Part shown: in pieces, positions 8,674-17,812 of the stretch
Layout of the letters: every line of letters begins with the position of its first letter
Numbering within the stretch: the stretch's first letter is position 1
Origin: Proteobacteria bacterium ST_bin14
GTDB taxonomy: Bacteria > Pseudomonadota > Alphaproteobacteria > Sphingomonadales > Sphingomonadaceae
Assembly: GCA_002083655.1 (NCBI GenBank)
Contig: MSXR01000011.1
Span: 1 to 64,000 of the forward strand
DNA: 64,000 nucleotides
Direction: 5' to 3'
Translations under genes and position numbers: made by a program
The notes under the pieces: model-generated
The model's input: only the letters and a program-made list of their open reading frames with translations
What the model was told of the DNA's origin: nothing
Database searches by the model: none

Positions 8674-9122
8674 TGGAGGTTATCCTCGCCGATCCTGCTG
8701 CAAGCGACCATTTTGGCGCAGCTTTGGCGGCGTTGGTGCAGCCGGGTGATGTGATCACCTTGTCGGGGCCGCTGGGGGCGGGCAAGACGAGCATTGCGCG
8801 CGGGCTGCTGGCTGCGTTGGGCCTGCAGGGTGAAGCGCCATCGCCCAGTTTCGCGATCGTGCAACCCTATGCCCCACCCGAAACCCGGCTTCCCGTGCTG
8901 CATGTCGACCTGTACCGAATCGATGACCCCGTCGAACTGGACGAACTGGGGCTTGATGATGCTGCCGCCGAATCGGTGCTGATCGTCGAATGGCCCGAAC
9001 GCGCAGGCACATGCTATTGGCCGCATGCGCTGGCGTTAACGCTTGAATTCACTCCAGGTGGCGCGCGCCGCTTGACAGCCGGGGTGCCGTTGCCATGGAA
9101 GGCACGATGGCCGCTGACATGA
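8670..9122 (+). CDS. tsaE: tRNA threonylcarbamoyladenosine biosynthesis ATPase TsaE
   Basis: TsaE is the small ATPase that works with TsaB and TsaD to make t6A37 on ANN-decoding tRNAs. The 150-residue protein has the P-loop SGPLGAGKTSIARGLL (about residues 31-46), the switch segment SPSFAIVQPY, HVDLYRI and the C-terminal IVEWPERA, all diagnostic. Two adjacent ATG codons (8670, 8673) overlap the divL stop, so translation is probably coupled. The C terminus runs into the start of amgK. Confidence 0.95.
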   Translation: MMEVILADPAASDHFGAALAALVQPGDVITLSGPLGAGKTSIARGLLAALGLQGEAPSPSFAIVQPYAPPETRLPVLHVDLYRIDDPVELDELGLDDAAAESVLIVEWPERAGTCYWPHALALTLEFTPGGARRLTAGVPLPWKARWPLT

Positions 9123-10087
9123 TCCCTCCGCCCGCCGCGCGCGGCTTTCTGGCAATGCATGGCTGGGGTGACGCGCAGATATTGCCGCTGGCAGGTGATG
9201 CGTCGTTTCGGCGCTATTTCCGCGTCGTCGATGCCGGGCGCACCGCCGTGCTGATGGATGCGCCGCCGCCGCATGAAGACCCCAAGCCGTTTATCGATAT
9301 CGCGCGCTGGCTGCATCAACGCGGCTTTGCAGCACCCGCCATCCACGCGCTCGATTTGGCAGAAGGGCTGGTGCTGATCGAGGATTTTGGCGATGATCGC
9401 ATGCGTGAGGCGATTGATGCGGACCCCGCCAATGCAGAGCCGCTATACCGCGCCGCCGTCGATATTCTGATCGGCCTGCACCGCCAGCCGCAATCAGCCC
9501 TTCCGCCATATGACCGCGCGGTGCTGCACCGCGAAGCGAACCTGCTCACCGAATGGTATTGCCCGGCAGTCGGCATCGCGCCCGATCAGGCCGGGTATAC
9601 CGCCGCTTGGGATGCGGTGTTTGCCGTTGCGCTGGCGGATGTTCCCGTCACGGTGCTGCGTGATTATCATGCCGAAAACCTGATGCTGCTGGGCGACGGC
9701 GCGCTGGGCTTGCTCGATTTTCAGGACGCGCTGGCAGGGCACCCGGCCTATGATCTTGTGTCGCTGTTGCAGGACGCGCGGCGTGATGTGGAGCCTGAGA
9801 TCGAGCGTGCGATGCTGGCGCATTATTGTGCGGCGACCGGCGCAGATGCGGCGTTTGATGCGGCCTATCATGTGCTCGGCGCGCAACGGAACGCCAAGAT
9901 CATCGGCATTTTCACCAGGCTGTGGCAGCGCGACGGCAAGCCGCGCTATCCCACATTGTGTCCGCGCGTGTGGCGCTATCTGGAACAGGATTTGGCGCAC
10001 CCCGCACTCGCGCCGGTTGCTGCATGGTTTGCCGCGCAGTTGCCCGCATCGCATCGCGGCGATCCCATGATGGTTGCGGGCCAATGA
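9119..10087 (+). CDS. amgK: Anomeric MurNAc/GlcNAc kinase AmgK (aminoglycoside-phosphotransferase fold)
   Basis: AmgK phosphorylates MurNAc (and GlcNAc) at C1; the product is used by MurU to make UDP-MurNAc, a peptidoglycan recycling route that bypasses fosfomycin-sensitive MurA. The protein (about 322 residues) has an APH-type kinase fold: PLAGDASFRRYFRV at the N-lobe, GLVLIEDFGDDRMRE at the hinge, the catalytic loop VLRDYHAENLMLLGDG and the metal-binding LLDFQDALAGHPAYDL. The following gene is a murU-type nucleotidyltransferase, which supports the specific call. I chose the ATG at 9119, forming ATGA with the tsaE stop; in-frame ATGs at 9095 and 9107 are alternatives. Confidence 0.88.
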   Translation: MIPPPAARGFLAMHGWGDAQILPLAGDASFRRYFRVVDAGRTAVLMDAPPPHEDPKPFIDIARWLHQRGFAAPAIHALDLAEGLVLIEDFGDDRMREAIDADPANAEPLYRAAVDILIGLHRQPQSALPPYDRAVLHREANLLTEWYCPAVGIAPDQAGYTAAWDAVFAVALADVPVTVLRDYHAENLMLLGDGALGLLDFQDALAGHPAYDLVSLLQDARRDVEPEIERAMLAHYCAATGADAAFDAAYHVLGAQRNAKIIGIFTRLWQRDGKPRYPTLCPRVWRYLEQDLAHPALAPVAAWFAAQLPASHRGDPMMVAGQ

Positions 10088-10845
10088 ACAATGTCCGCAC
10101 GCTGGCGATCCGGCCTGATCCCGGCGGCGTGGTGCCTCAAACGGCCATGGTGATGGCGGCCGGGCTCGGCACGCGCATGCGCCCGCTGACAAACACGCGC
10201 CCCAAGCCGTTGGTGGAGGTGGCCGGTCAACCGCTGCTCGATCACGCGCTTGATCGGTTGCGCGCGGCGGGCATCCGCCGGGCCGTGGTCAACGTCCATT
10301 ATCTCGCCGATGCAGTGGAGGCGCATTTGCAGCGTCGCGACCAGCAGTTGGAGATACTCATTTCTGATGAGCGCGCGCAGTTGATGGAAACCGGCGGCGG
10401 GCTGGTGCAGGCGCGTGACCTGATCGGCGATCAGCCCTTCATTACCGTCAACAGCGACAATTTGTGGGTCGACGGACCAATTGATTCGATCCGCGCCTTG
10501 GCCGCTTCATGGGATGATGCGCGGATGGACGCGTTATTGCTGATGGTGCCGCTGGCCCGGGCGCATTGCCATGGCGGGATGGGTGATTTTCATCTTGATG
10601 CACATGGCAGAATCACCGGGCGCCGCCGCCGGGCGCGGCTTGCGCCCTTTGTGTGGACCGGCGTGCAGATGTTGTCGCCCCGGCTGATTGCTGATTGGCC
10701 GATGGGGCCGTTTTCGACCAATATCTTCTGGGATCGGGCGATCACCGCCGGGCGCGCCTTCGGGATGACGCACCAGGGGCTGTGGTTTGATGTCGGCACG
10801 CCGGGCGCGATTGCCAAGACGGAGGCGATCCTGGCCGATGGCTGA
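10084..10845 (+). CDS. murU: N-acetylmuramate-1-phosphate uridylyltransferase MurU
   Basis: MurU couples MurNAc-1-phosphate with UTP to give UDP-MurNAc, feeding recycled wall sugar into MurC. The 253-residue protein opens its Rossmann-like domain with MVMAAGLGTRMRPLTNTRPK, the sugar-nucleotidyltransferase signature, followed by LVEVAGQPLLDHALDRL, VNVHYLADAVEAHL, the SDNLWVDGP metal site and GLWFDVGTPGAIAKTEAIL. The start ATG overlaps the amgK stop, so the two enzymes of the recycling shunt are translationally coupled. Assignment over a general NTP transferase rests on the amgK pairing. Confidence 0.88.
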   Translation: MNNVRTLAIRPDPGGVVPQTAMVMAAGLGTRMRPLTNTRPKPLVEVAGQPLLDHALDRLRAAGIRRAVVNVHYLADAVEAHLQRRDQQLEILISDERAQLMETGGGLVQARDLIGDQPFITVNSDNLWVDGPIDSIRALAASWDDARMDALLLMVPLARAHCHGGMGDFHLDAHGRITGRRRRARLAPFVWTGVQMLSPRLIADWPMGPFSTNIFWDRAITAGRAFGMTHQGLWFDVGTPGAIAKTEAILADG

Positions 10846-13810
10846 TCGGGCCGGCCCGCAATTATTCTCCATACCGGCGCACCGCGCCTTTGCCGATGCG
10901 CTGGCGGCGGGGCTGATCCGGCGGTCCGGTCGCGATCCGATGGTGCTGGCGCGCGGCATCGTGCTGCTCCCCAATAACCGCACCAAGCGGACGATTACCG
11001 ACGCATTTGTGCGTGCCAGCGGCGGCGGATTGTTGCTGCCCCGGCTGGTCGCGATTGGCGATGCAGAGGGGAGCGAGGCGGCGAGCGCTGCTATCGATCC
11101 CGCTGATGATGACGCGCCCGTCCCGCCCGCGGTGCAGCCGCTCGCCCGGCGGTTGATCCTCGCCCGGCTGGTGAGTGAGGAACGCGCCCGCGCCGGGGCA
11201 CCGGTTGACGCGGCAGAGGCGGTGCGGCTGGCGGGCGAACTTGCGCGCACGCTTGATCAGATGCTGGTTGAAGAGGTGCCGCCGCGCGCGCTCCGCGAAC
11301 TGACGATGGCAAAGGAATTGTCGGATCACTGGCAGCACGCGCTGGAAATGTTCGGCGTGGCGCTTGATCGCTGGCCGCAGGAACTTGCGCGGATCGGCCA
11401 GATTGATCTCGCGGAACGGCGCGCGCGGCTGCTCGAACGGCTGGGCCATCGGTGGCAAAGCACACCGCCCGCCGGCTTTGTGTGTGCAGCGGGCATCACC
11501 ACCGCCGCCCCTGCCATCGCCCGGCTGCTCCGCGTGGTGAGCGATATGCCGCAGGGGATGGTGGTGTTTCCAGGTCTCGCGACCGATATGGACGAGGCTG
11601 AATGGCAATCATTGGGCCCGCACGCGCCCGATCCCGCCACCGGCCAGCGCCGCCGGTCGATTGAGGCGCATCCGCAATTTCAACTCAAGCTGCTGCTCGA
11701 CCGGATGGGGGTGAACCGCGCCGAAGTGGCGATCTGGCGCGATGGCGGCGGGCATGACGCGGGGGCGGTGCGGGGGCGGGCCGTAGCCAATGCGCTGGCG
11801 CCTGCCGATTTCACTGGCAAATGGACGACACTGCCCGCTGAAGCCCGGCGGCTGAGCGATGTGCGTACCGCTGAACTGGCGACCCCGGCGGCAGAGGCAC
11901 AGGCAATCGCGCTGGCCCTGCGCGAGGCGCTGGAGTCCCCGGGCAAAACCGCCGCGCTCGTCACGCCAGATCGCGCGCTCGCCCGGCGGGTCGCGGCGCA
12001 CTGTGCGCGCTGGGGCATCGCAATTGATGACAGCGCGGGGCGGCCCCTGTCGATCCTGCCATCGGGCACGCTGCTGACCGTGCTGGCAGAGGCAGCGGCA
12101 CAGGATTTTGCGCCGCTGGCGCTGTTGGCGCTGCTCAAGCACCCGCTGGTGGCGTTTGGCGAGGGCAGGTTGGCGTGGCTGGAGGGGGTGCGCGCGCTTG
12201 ATCTGGCGCTGCGCGGGCCGCGCCCGGTGACGGGGTTGGACGGGATTGCAGCGCATCTGCGTGACGGCGACAAGCGCACCGCGCACATCCGCCGCGCCGC
12301 TGCTGCGTGGTGGCCGCAAGCCGCGGCATTGCTTGCGCCACTGGCGGCGGTGTTTGCCGGTGGCGCGCAGCCGCTTGACCAGTTGATCGGCGCGCTGCGT
12401 GAAAGCGCGCAGGCGTTGTGCGGCGATGCGATGTGGAGCGGGGTCGCGGGGCGCGCGGCGGCGGAACTGTTGAATGATATGGAGGGGCAGGCGGCATCCG
12501 GCCCCGCGTTGGTGGAGCCCAAAAGCCTTGCCCCGCTGCTACGCACGCTGATGGACGACATCGCCGTCCGCCCGCCCCAGGGTGGCCACCCCCGGCTGGC
12601 AATTTACGGCCTGATCGAGGCACGGCTGCAGACCGCCGATCTGATGATATTGGGCGGGCTGAACGAGGGCGTCTGGCCCGGCCAGCCAGCGCCCGACCCG
12701 TGGCTTGCGCCGCGCATCCGCACCGAATTGGGGCTGCCGGGGCTTGATCGCCGGATTGGGCTGTCCGCGCATGATCTTGCCGCCGCGTTGGGTGCGCCAG
12801 AGGTGCTGATCACGCGCGCCCGGCGCGACGCACGATCGCCCGCCATCCCGTCGCGCTTCTGGCTGCGGCTGGAAGCGATGTCAGGCGGCTTGCCGCGCGC
12901 ACGCGACCTGGAAGGCTGGGCAACCGCGCTCGATACCCCCGCGACCTATGATCCCGCCGATCGCCCCGCGCCCATTGTCCCTGCCGATCTGCGCCCCAAA
13001 CGTATTTCAGTGACCGAGGTTGATCGTCTGAAGGCTGATCCTTTTGCCTTTTACGCCAGGCGTGTGCTGGGGCTATCCCCGCTCGATCCGGTCGATGCCG
13101 ATCCCAGCGCGGCGTGGCGCGGCACGGCGGTTCACGCGATATTGGAGGCGTGGGCAAAGGAAGATGATTGCGCGCCTGACAAGCTCCACGCCCGCGCGAT
13201 GGCGATGCTGGCTGATGCCCGCACGCACCCGATGATGCGCGCATTCTGGCAACCCCGGCTGATTGAGGCGATTAACTGGATCGTCGCCGAAATGGACCAG
13301 CAGGTCGATCAGGGCCGCAAGGTGCTGACCGCCGAACAGACCGGGTTGATCACCATATCGGGCGTTGAACTGCGCGGTACGGCGGACCGGATTGACCGTC
13401 TGGTGGATGGCGGCTTGGGCATCGTCGATTACAAAACCGGCAAGCCTCCCTCCACCGCCGCTGTGCGCGCGGGGTATAGCCTGCAACTCGGGCTGCTGGG
13501 TCTGATTGCGGAGCGGGGCGGGTTCTCCGGGATCACCGGCACCGCAGGCGCATTCGAATATTGGTCAATGGCGCGCAGCGGCGACAGTTTCGGCAAGATC
13601 AGCAGCCCCGTCGACCCAGAGGGCAAGCGGGATCGCATTCCCACCGCTGATTTCACCGCGATTGCCGCTGCTGCCTTTGACGACGCAGTGGCGAGATGGC
13701 TGACCGGCGATGAGCCATTCAAGGCCAAGCTCGCCCCCGAATATGCGCCCTATGCCGATTACGATCAGCTGATGCGCCGCGACGAATGGTATGGCCGCGA
13801 TGCGCGATAG
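10838..13810 (+). CDS. addB: Double-strand break repair protein AddB
   Basis: AddB is the non-helicase subunit of the AddAB helicase-nuclease that resects DNA ends for RecA loading and reads Chi-like sites. The 990-residue protein begins MADRAGPQLFSIPAHRAFAD, has LLPNNRTKRTITDAFV in place of a functional Walker A, ILGGLNEGVWPGQPAPDPW in the middle, and the C-terminal RecB-family nuclease motif GIVDYKTGKPPS. The ATG at 10838 overlaps the end of murU by 8 bp; the longer frame to 10787 lies in murU. The 3' end overlaps addA by 20 bp. Confidence 0.93.
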   Translation: MADRAGPQLFSIPAHRAFADALAAGLIRRSGRDPMVLARGIVLLPNNRTKRTITDAFVRASGGGLLLPRLVAIGDAEGSEAASAAIDPADDDAPVPPAVQPLARRLILARLVSEERARAGAPVDAAEAVRLAGELARTLDQMLVEEVPPRALRELTMAKELSDHWQHALEMFGVALDRWPQELARIGQIDLAERRARLLERLGHRWQSTPPAGFVCAAGITTAAPAIARLLRVVSDMPQGMVVFPGLATDMDEAEWQSLGPHAPDPATGQRRRSIEAHPQFQLKLLLDRMGVNRAEVAIWRDGGGHDAGAVRGRAVANALAPADFTGKWTTLPAEARRLSDVRTAELATPAAEAQAIALALREALESPGKTAALVTPDRALARRVAAHCARWGIAIDDSAGRPLSILPSGTLLTVLAEAAAQDFAPLALLALLKHPLVAFGEGRLAWLEGVRALDLALRGPRPVTGLDGIAAHLRDGDKRTAHIRRAAAAWWPQAAALLAPLAAVFAGGAQPLDQLIGALRESAQALCGDAMWSGVAGRAAAELLNDMEGQAASGPALVEPKSLAPLLRTLMDDIAVRPPQGGHPRLAIYGLIEARLQTADLMILGGLNEGVWPGQPAPDPWLAPRIRTELGLPGLDRRIGLSAHDLAAALGAPEVLITRARRDARSPAIPSRFWLRLEAMSGGLPRARDLEGWATALDTPATYDPADRPAPIVPADLRPKRISVTEVDRLKADPFAFYARRVLGLSPLDPVDADPSAAWRGTAVHAILEAWAKEDDCAPDKLHARAMAMLADARTHPMMRAFWQPRLIEAINWIVAEMDQQVDQGRKVLTAEQTGLITISGVELRGTADRIDRLVDGGLGIVDYKTGKPPSTAAVRAGYSLQLGLLGLIAERGGFSGITGTAGAFEYWSMARSGDSFGKISSPVDPEGKRDRIPTADFTAIAAAAFDDAVARWLTGDEPFKAKLAPEYAPYADYDQLMRRDEWYGRDAR

Positions 13811-16800
13811 CCCCGCCAATCTGCCGCAATTGCTGGGCAATCAGGCCCGCGCCAGTGCGCCCGACGCGCATGTCTGGCTGTCGGCTTCGGCGGGCACCGG
13901 CAAAACACAGGTGTTGGCCGCGCGCGTATTCCGCCTTTTGCTGCGCGGTACGGATCCGGCGGCGATCCTGTGCCTGACCTTTACCAAGGCGGGGGCGGCG
14001 GAAATGGCCGGGCGGATCAGCGCGCGGTTGGCCGCATGGGTGCGAATGCCCGAACCTGCGCTGCGCAAGGATTTGTTCGCGCTCGGTGAGGCGCATCTTG
14101 ATCCGCAGATTGTCGCCCGCGCCCGCACGCTGTTTGCAAAGCTGCTCGATGCACCCGGCGGCGGCATCCGCATTCAGACGATCCACGGCTTTTGTCAGGG
14201 CCTGCTCGCCAGCTTTCCGGTTGAGGCTGGCCTCGCCCCCGGTTTCCGCCCGATTGAGGCGCGTGAGGAGGCGGTACTGCTCCGCGAAACGCTCGCCGGC
14301 GTGCTGGTGGATGCAGAGGCGAACGGGCAGCTTGGCATCATCGACGCCATCGGCGCGCTAAGCCTTCGCTTGGGGGAGGGCGGGGCAGAGGAGTTCCTCC
14401 ACGCCTGCGCCCGCGCCCCCGCCGCCATGGCGGCACTGCCCAGCGGCATCGCGCCGTTCATCCGCCGCGCGCTGGATTTGCCGATCGGCGACATTGCCGA
14501 TGTGATCGCCGATCTGTGCGACGATGATGAATTCGATGTCGAAGGCGTGCGCCGCATCGCCGCTGCCAACCGGGCCTGGGGCACCAAAACGGGCGGCGAT
14601 CAGGCCGATGTCGCCGAATGTTGGTTGACGGCAACCCCTGCGCAGCGCGCGACGATGCTGGCTGACCTGCAGTCCACGGTTTTCACCAAAGAGGGCGCAC
14701 CGCGCGCGTATCAGAAAAAGCTGATCGAGGCCGATTTCGATTATGCCGAACTCGCCACCGCGCTGGGCGAGCGTTGCGCGCTGCTGCTCGGGCTGGTGCA
14801 GCGGGCGGCTTATGGCGATCTGCTGTCCGCAGCCCTTGGCGCAGGGCGGGTATATGCCGATGCCTATGCGCGCGCGAAACGGCGGATTGGCGCGGTCGAT
14901 TTCGACGATCTGATCGGCCATGTTGTCGATCTGCTCCGCCAGCCTGGCATTGGCGAATGGGTGCGGTACAAGCTCGACCAGACCACCGAGCATATTCTGG
15001 TCGACGAGGCGCAGGACACCAATTTGCGCCAGTGGCACATCGTTGACGCCATGGCGGAAGAGTTTTTTTCGGGGCTGGGCGCGCATGGCGATCGCACCCG
15101 CACGCTTTTCGTGGTGGGCGACTATAAACAGGCGATTTTCGGGTTCCAGGGCACTGATCCGCTGCAATTCGCGGCGGCCGAAGGGCGTTTCCGACGCAAA
15201 GCTGATGCCCTGCTGGATGATCCATCGGCAGAGGCGACGGCGTTCAACCAATTGTCGCTCACGCATAGTTTCCGCTCGACCAAACCAATCCTTGAATTTG
15301 TTGACGCGGCGATCACTGGCGCAGGCGCCCCCGATTTGGGCCAGATCGGCGATTTGGAGGCGCATGCCAGCGAAGTCGCCGGGCCTGGGCTGGTCAGCTT
15401 GTGGCCGCCGACGCTGGCGGGCAACACCGATGCCGACGAGGAAGAATGGATTGACGACGCCACCCGGGCGATCGCCAAGCAGATTGCGCGGCAGTTAAAG
15501 GCCTGGCTCGACCCCGCCAACCCGCTGATCCTGGATAGCAAAGGGCGCGCGCTGCGGCCTGAGGATGTGATGATATTGGTCAAGCGTCGCGGCGAGCTCG
15601 CCTCGCTCATCGTCGCGCGGCTTTATGCCGAGGGGGTGCCGGTGGCGGGGGTCGATCGGCTGCGGCTGAACGCGCCGCTGGCGGTGCAGGATTTGCTCGC
15701 CGCGATCCGCTTTGCCTTGCAGCCTGATGATGATCTGTCGCTGGCGAGCCTGCTCGTCTCGCCCCTGCTGGGGTGGACGCAAGCAGACCTGCTCGCCGCC
15801 GCCGCGCCGCGCGTTGCGGGCAGCCTGTGGCGGCAACTGCGCGCGCAGCAACCGGATGATCGCCTGCAGCCGCTGTTCGATCTGCTCGCCCGCGCTGATA
15901 TCGCCACGCCCTATCAGTTGCTTGAAGAAATGCTGTCCGGCCCGCTCGATGGTCGCCGCAAGCTCATCAACCGGCTGGGGCAGGAGGCGCGCGACCCGAT
16001 TGAGGAATTGCTGAGCGCGGCATTGGAATTTGAAACGCTGGGTACGCCCTCGCTCCAGGGGTTTCTCGACTGGTTTGATCGCGGTGATGTGGAAATTGTG
16101 CGCGATCCGTCTGCGCCGCTTGATGCGGTGCGGGTGATGACGGTGCACGGTGCAAAGGGATTGCAGGCACCGCTCGTCATTCTGGCCGACGCGACCGTTG
16201 ATCCGGGGCTGGCACCGCGATCGGTGCTGAAATGGGCACCCGAAGCGATGGATGACCCCATTCCCATTTTCCGGCCCCGTGCCGCTGAGCGCGGTGGGCC
16301 GCTTGCCGAACTGGTCGCCAATGTTCAGGCGCGCGAACTGGCCGAACATTGGCGGCTGTTCTACGTGGCGGCAACACGCGCTGAGGAGCGGCTGGTGATC
16401 GCCGGTGCACTGGGCCCGCGCGCCAAGGGCGTGCCGCCTGCCGCAAGCTGGTATGCCGCTGCTGATCGCGCGCTGGCGGTGCTGGGGGTTAACCCGGCGG
16501 AGGGTGAGCGGCACTTTGCCGGCAGTGCGCCGGCGCGTCCGGTTGATCGGCGCAGGGGCGATGCCGAACCGGCTGCTGAACGACCTGCGCTCCCCGATTG
16601 GGCCAAGGCACCGGCCCCTGTGGAGGCGCGCCCGCCGCGCCCGCTCGCGCCGTCATCAATGGGGTTGGACGGGGTGGCCGATCCCCCGCCAGACGCCGCA
16701 ATGCGCGCCGCCGCTGAGCGCGGACGGCTGATCCATGCGTTGTTTGAGCGCTTGCCTGCCGTTTCGGCTGAAAAACGCCGGTCGGCGGCGGATCGTTGGC

Positions 16801-17243
16801 TGCAATCGGCGGGCGGCGTCGCTGATGCAGGGATGCGGGCGGAAATAATCGGGCGGGTTTGCGCGGTGCTGGAGGATCAGCGATTCGCCGCGCTGTTCAG
16901 CACAGATGCGCTTGCCGAGGCGCCCATTGCGGCGGTGGTCGCTGGCGGGTTCGTGGTGTCGGGCACGGTCGACCGATTGCTGGTGAGCGATACCAAGTTA
17001 CGTGTCATCGATTTCAAAACCGGCCGTCGCGCACCCGCCACGCTGGATGATATCCCGCCCTATCATCTGCGACAAATGGCAGCCTATGTCGAGGCGCTCG
17101 CGGTGATTTTCCCCGGTCGGACGATAGAGGCCGCGTTGCTCTACACCGCGACACCGGTGCTGTTCGTGCTGCCGCCCGATCTGCTGGGTGCGCACAAGCA
17201 GCGCTTTGGTGCCGCGTATGAAAGCTTGGGGCTGGTGGCTTGA
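13791..17243 (+). CDS. addA: Double-strand break repair helicase AddA
   Basis: AddA is the UvrD-type 3'-5' helicase with a C-terminal nuclease that pairs with AddB. In its 1150 residues one sees motif I LSASAGTGKTQVLAARVFRL, motif Ia CLTFTKAGAAEM, ILVDEAQDTN (motif II), VVGDYKQAIFGFQGTDP (motif III), HSFRSTKPILEFVD (IV), MTVHGAKGLQAPLVILAD (V), RLFYVAATRAEERLVI (VI) and the nuclease RVIDFKTGRRAP. All key residues look intact. The ATG at 13791 (or 13800) overlaps addB, giving near-stoichiometric synthesis. trxA follows after 48 bp. Confidence 0.96.
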   Translation: MAAMRDSPANLPQLLGNQARASAPDAHVWLSASAGTGKTQVLAARVFRLLLRGTDPAAILCLTFTKAGAAEMAGRISARLAAWVRMPEPALRKDLFALGEAHLDPQIVARARTLFAKLLDAPGGGIRIQTIHGFCQGLLASFPVEAGLAPGFRPIEAREEAVLLRETLAGVLVDAEANGQLGIIDAIGALSLRLGEGGAEEFLHACARAPAAMAALPSGIAPFIRRALDLPIGDIADVIADLCDDDEFDVEGVRRIAAANRAWGTKTGGDQADVAECWLTATPAQRATMLADLQSTVFTKEGAPRAYQKKLIEADFDYAELATALGERCALLLGLVQRAAYGDLLSAALGAGRVYADAYARAKRRIGAVDFDDLIGHVVDLLRQPGIGEWVRYKLDQTTEHILVDEAQDTNLRQWHIVDAMAEEFFSGLGAHGDRTRTLFVVGDYKQAIFGFQGTDPLQFAAAEGRFRRKADALLDDPSAEATAFNQLSLTHSFRSTKPILEFVDAAITGAGAPDLGQIGDLEAHASEVAGPGLVSLWPPTLAGNTDADEEEWIDDATRAIAKQIARQLKAWLDPANPLILDSKGRALRPEDVMILVKRRGELASLIVARLYAEGVPVAGVDRLRLNAPLAVQDLLAAIRFALQPDDDLSLASLLVSPLLGWTQADLLAAAAPRVAGSLWRQLRAQQPDDRLQPLFDLLARADIATPYQLLEEMLSGPLDGRRKLINRLGQEARDPIEELLSAALEFETLGTPSLQGFLDWFDRGDVEIVRDPSAPLDAVRVMTVHGAKGLQAPLVILADATVDPGLAPRSVLKWAPEAMDDPIPIFRPRAAERGGPLAELVANVQARELAEHWRLFYVAATRAEERLVIAGALGPRAKGVPPAASWYAAADRALAVLGVNPAEGERHFAGSAPARPVDRRRGDAEPAAERPALPDWAKAPAPVEARPPRPLAPSSMGLDGVADPPPDAAMRAAAERGRLIHALFERLPAVSAEKRRSAADRWLQSAGGVADAGMRAEIIGRVCAVLEDQRFAALFSTDALAEAPIAAVVAGGFVVSGTVDRLLVSDTKLRVIDFKTGRRAPATLDDIPPYHLRQMAAYVEALAVIFPGRTIEAALLYTATPVLFVLPPDLLGAHKQRFGAAYESLGLVA

Positions 17244-17291
17244 GACAATCCCGCACCCGTCCTATCTGTACCCCATCAGGAGATAGACATT

Positions 17292-17615
17292 ATGGCGACG
17301 ACCAAAGTTAGCGATGCAAGTTTTGAAGCCGATGTGCTTCAGTCCGAACAGCCCGTGCTGGTTGATTTCTGGGCGGAATGGTGCGGCCCGTGCAAGGTGA
17401 TCGGCCCCAGCCTTGAAGAACTGTCAGACGAGATGGCGGGTCAGGTGACCATCGCAAAGGCCAATCTGGACGATGCAGAAGAAATGGCAGCCCGCTTCGG
17501 CGTGCGCGCGATCCCAAACCTGGTGTTGTTCAAGGGCGGCGCAGAAATCGCCCGCTTCAGCGGTGCAGCCCCCAAGAGCAAGCTGAAGGCCTGGCTTGAG
17601 GGTGCGCTGGCGTAA
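17292..17615 (+). CDS. trxA: Thioredoxin
   Basis: This is a cytoplasmic dithiol oxidoreductase. The 107-residue protein has the standard length and the active site FWAEWCGPCKVIGPSLEEL, with the cis-Pro segment AIPNLVLFKGG. A good ribosome-binding site, AGGAGA at about 17278-17283, precedes the ATG. It closes the divL-addA gene block. The next 197 bp hold no gene that I can support. Confidence 0.97.
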   Translation: MATTKVSDASFEADVLQSEQPVLVDFWAEWCGPCKVIGPSLEELSDEMAGQVTIAKANLDDAEEMAARFGVRAIPNLVLFKGGAEIARFSGAAPKSKLKAWLEGALA

Positions 17616-17812
17616 TCGACCTTATTGCGAGGGCATGATGTGGATGGCGCGGACGGGCGCGTAAGGGGGAGGCTGCCGGTTAGGCGGTAGACTCATGAAA
17701 TGCGACCTGTCGGCTATCGCCTCAGTAGGGGACATCCCGTCGCAACCTGAAGCCGCCATAAGTTCCGGGTCTGGACAACAAGCCCTTCTAATGCTCTAAG
17801 CAAAGTCTTAGA

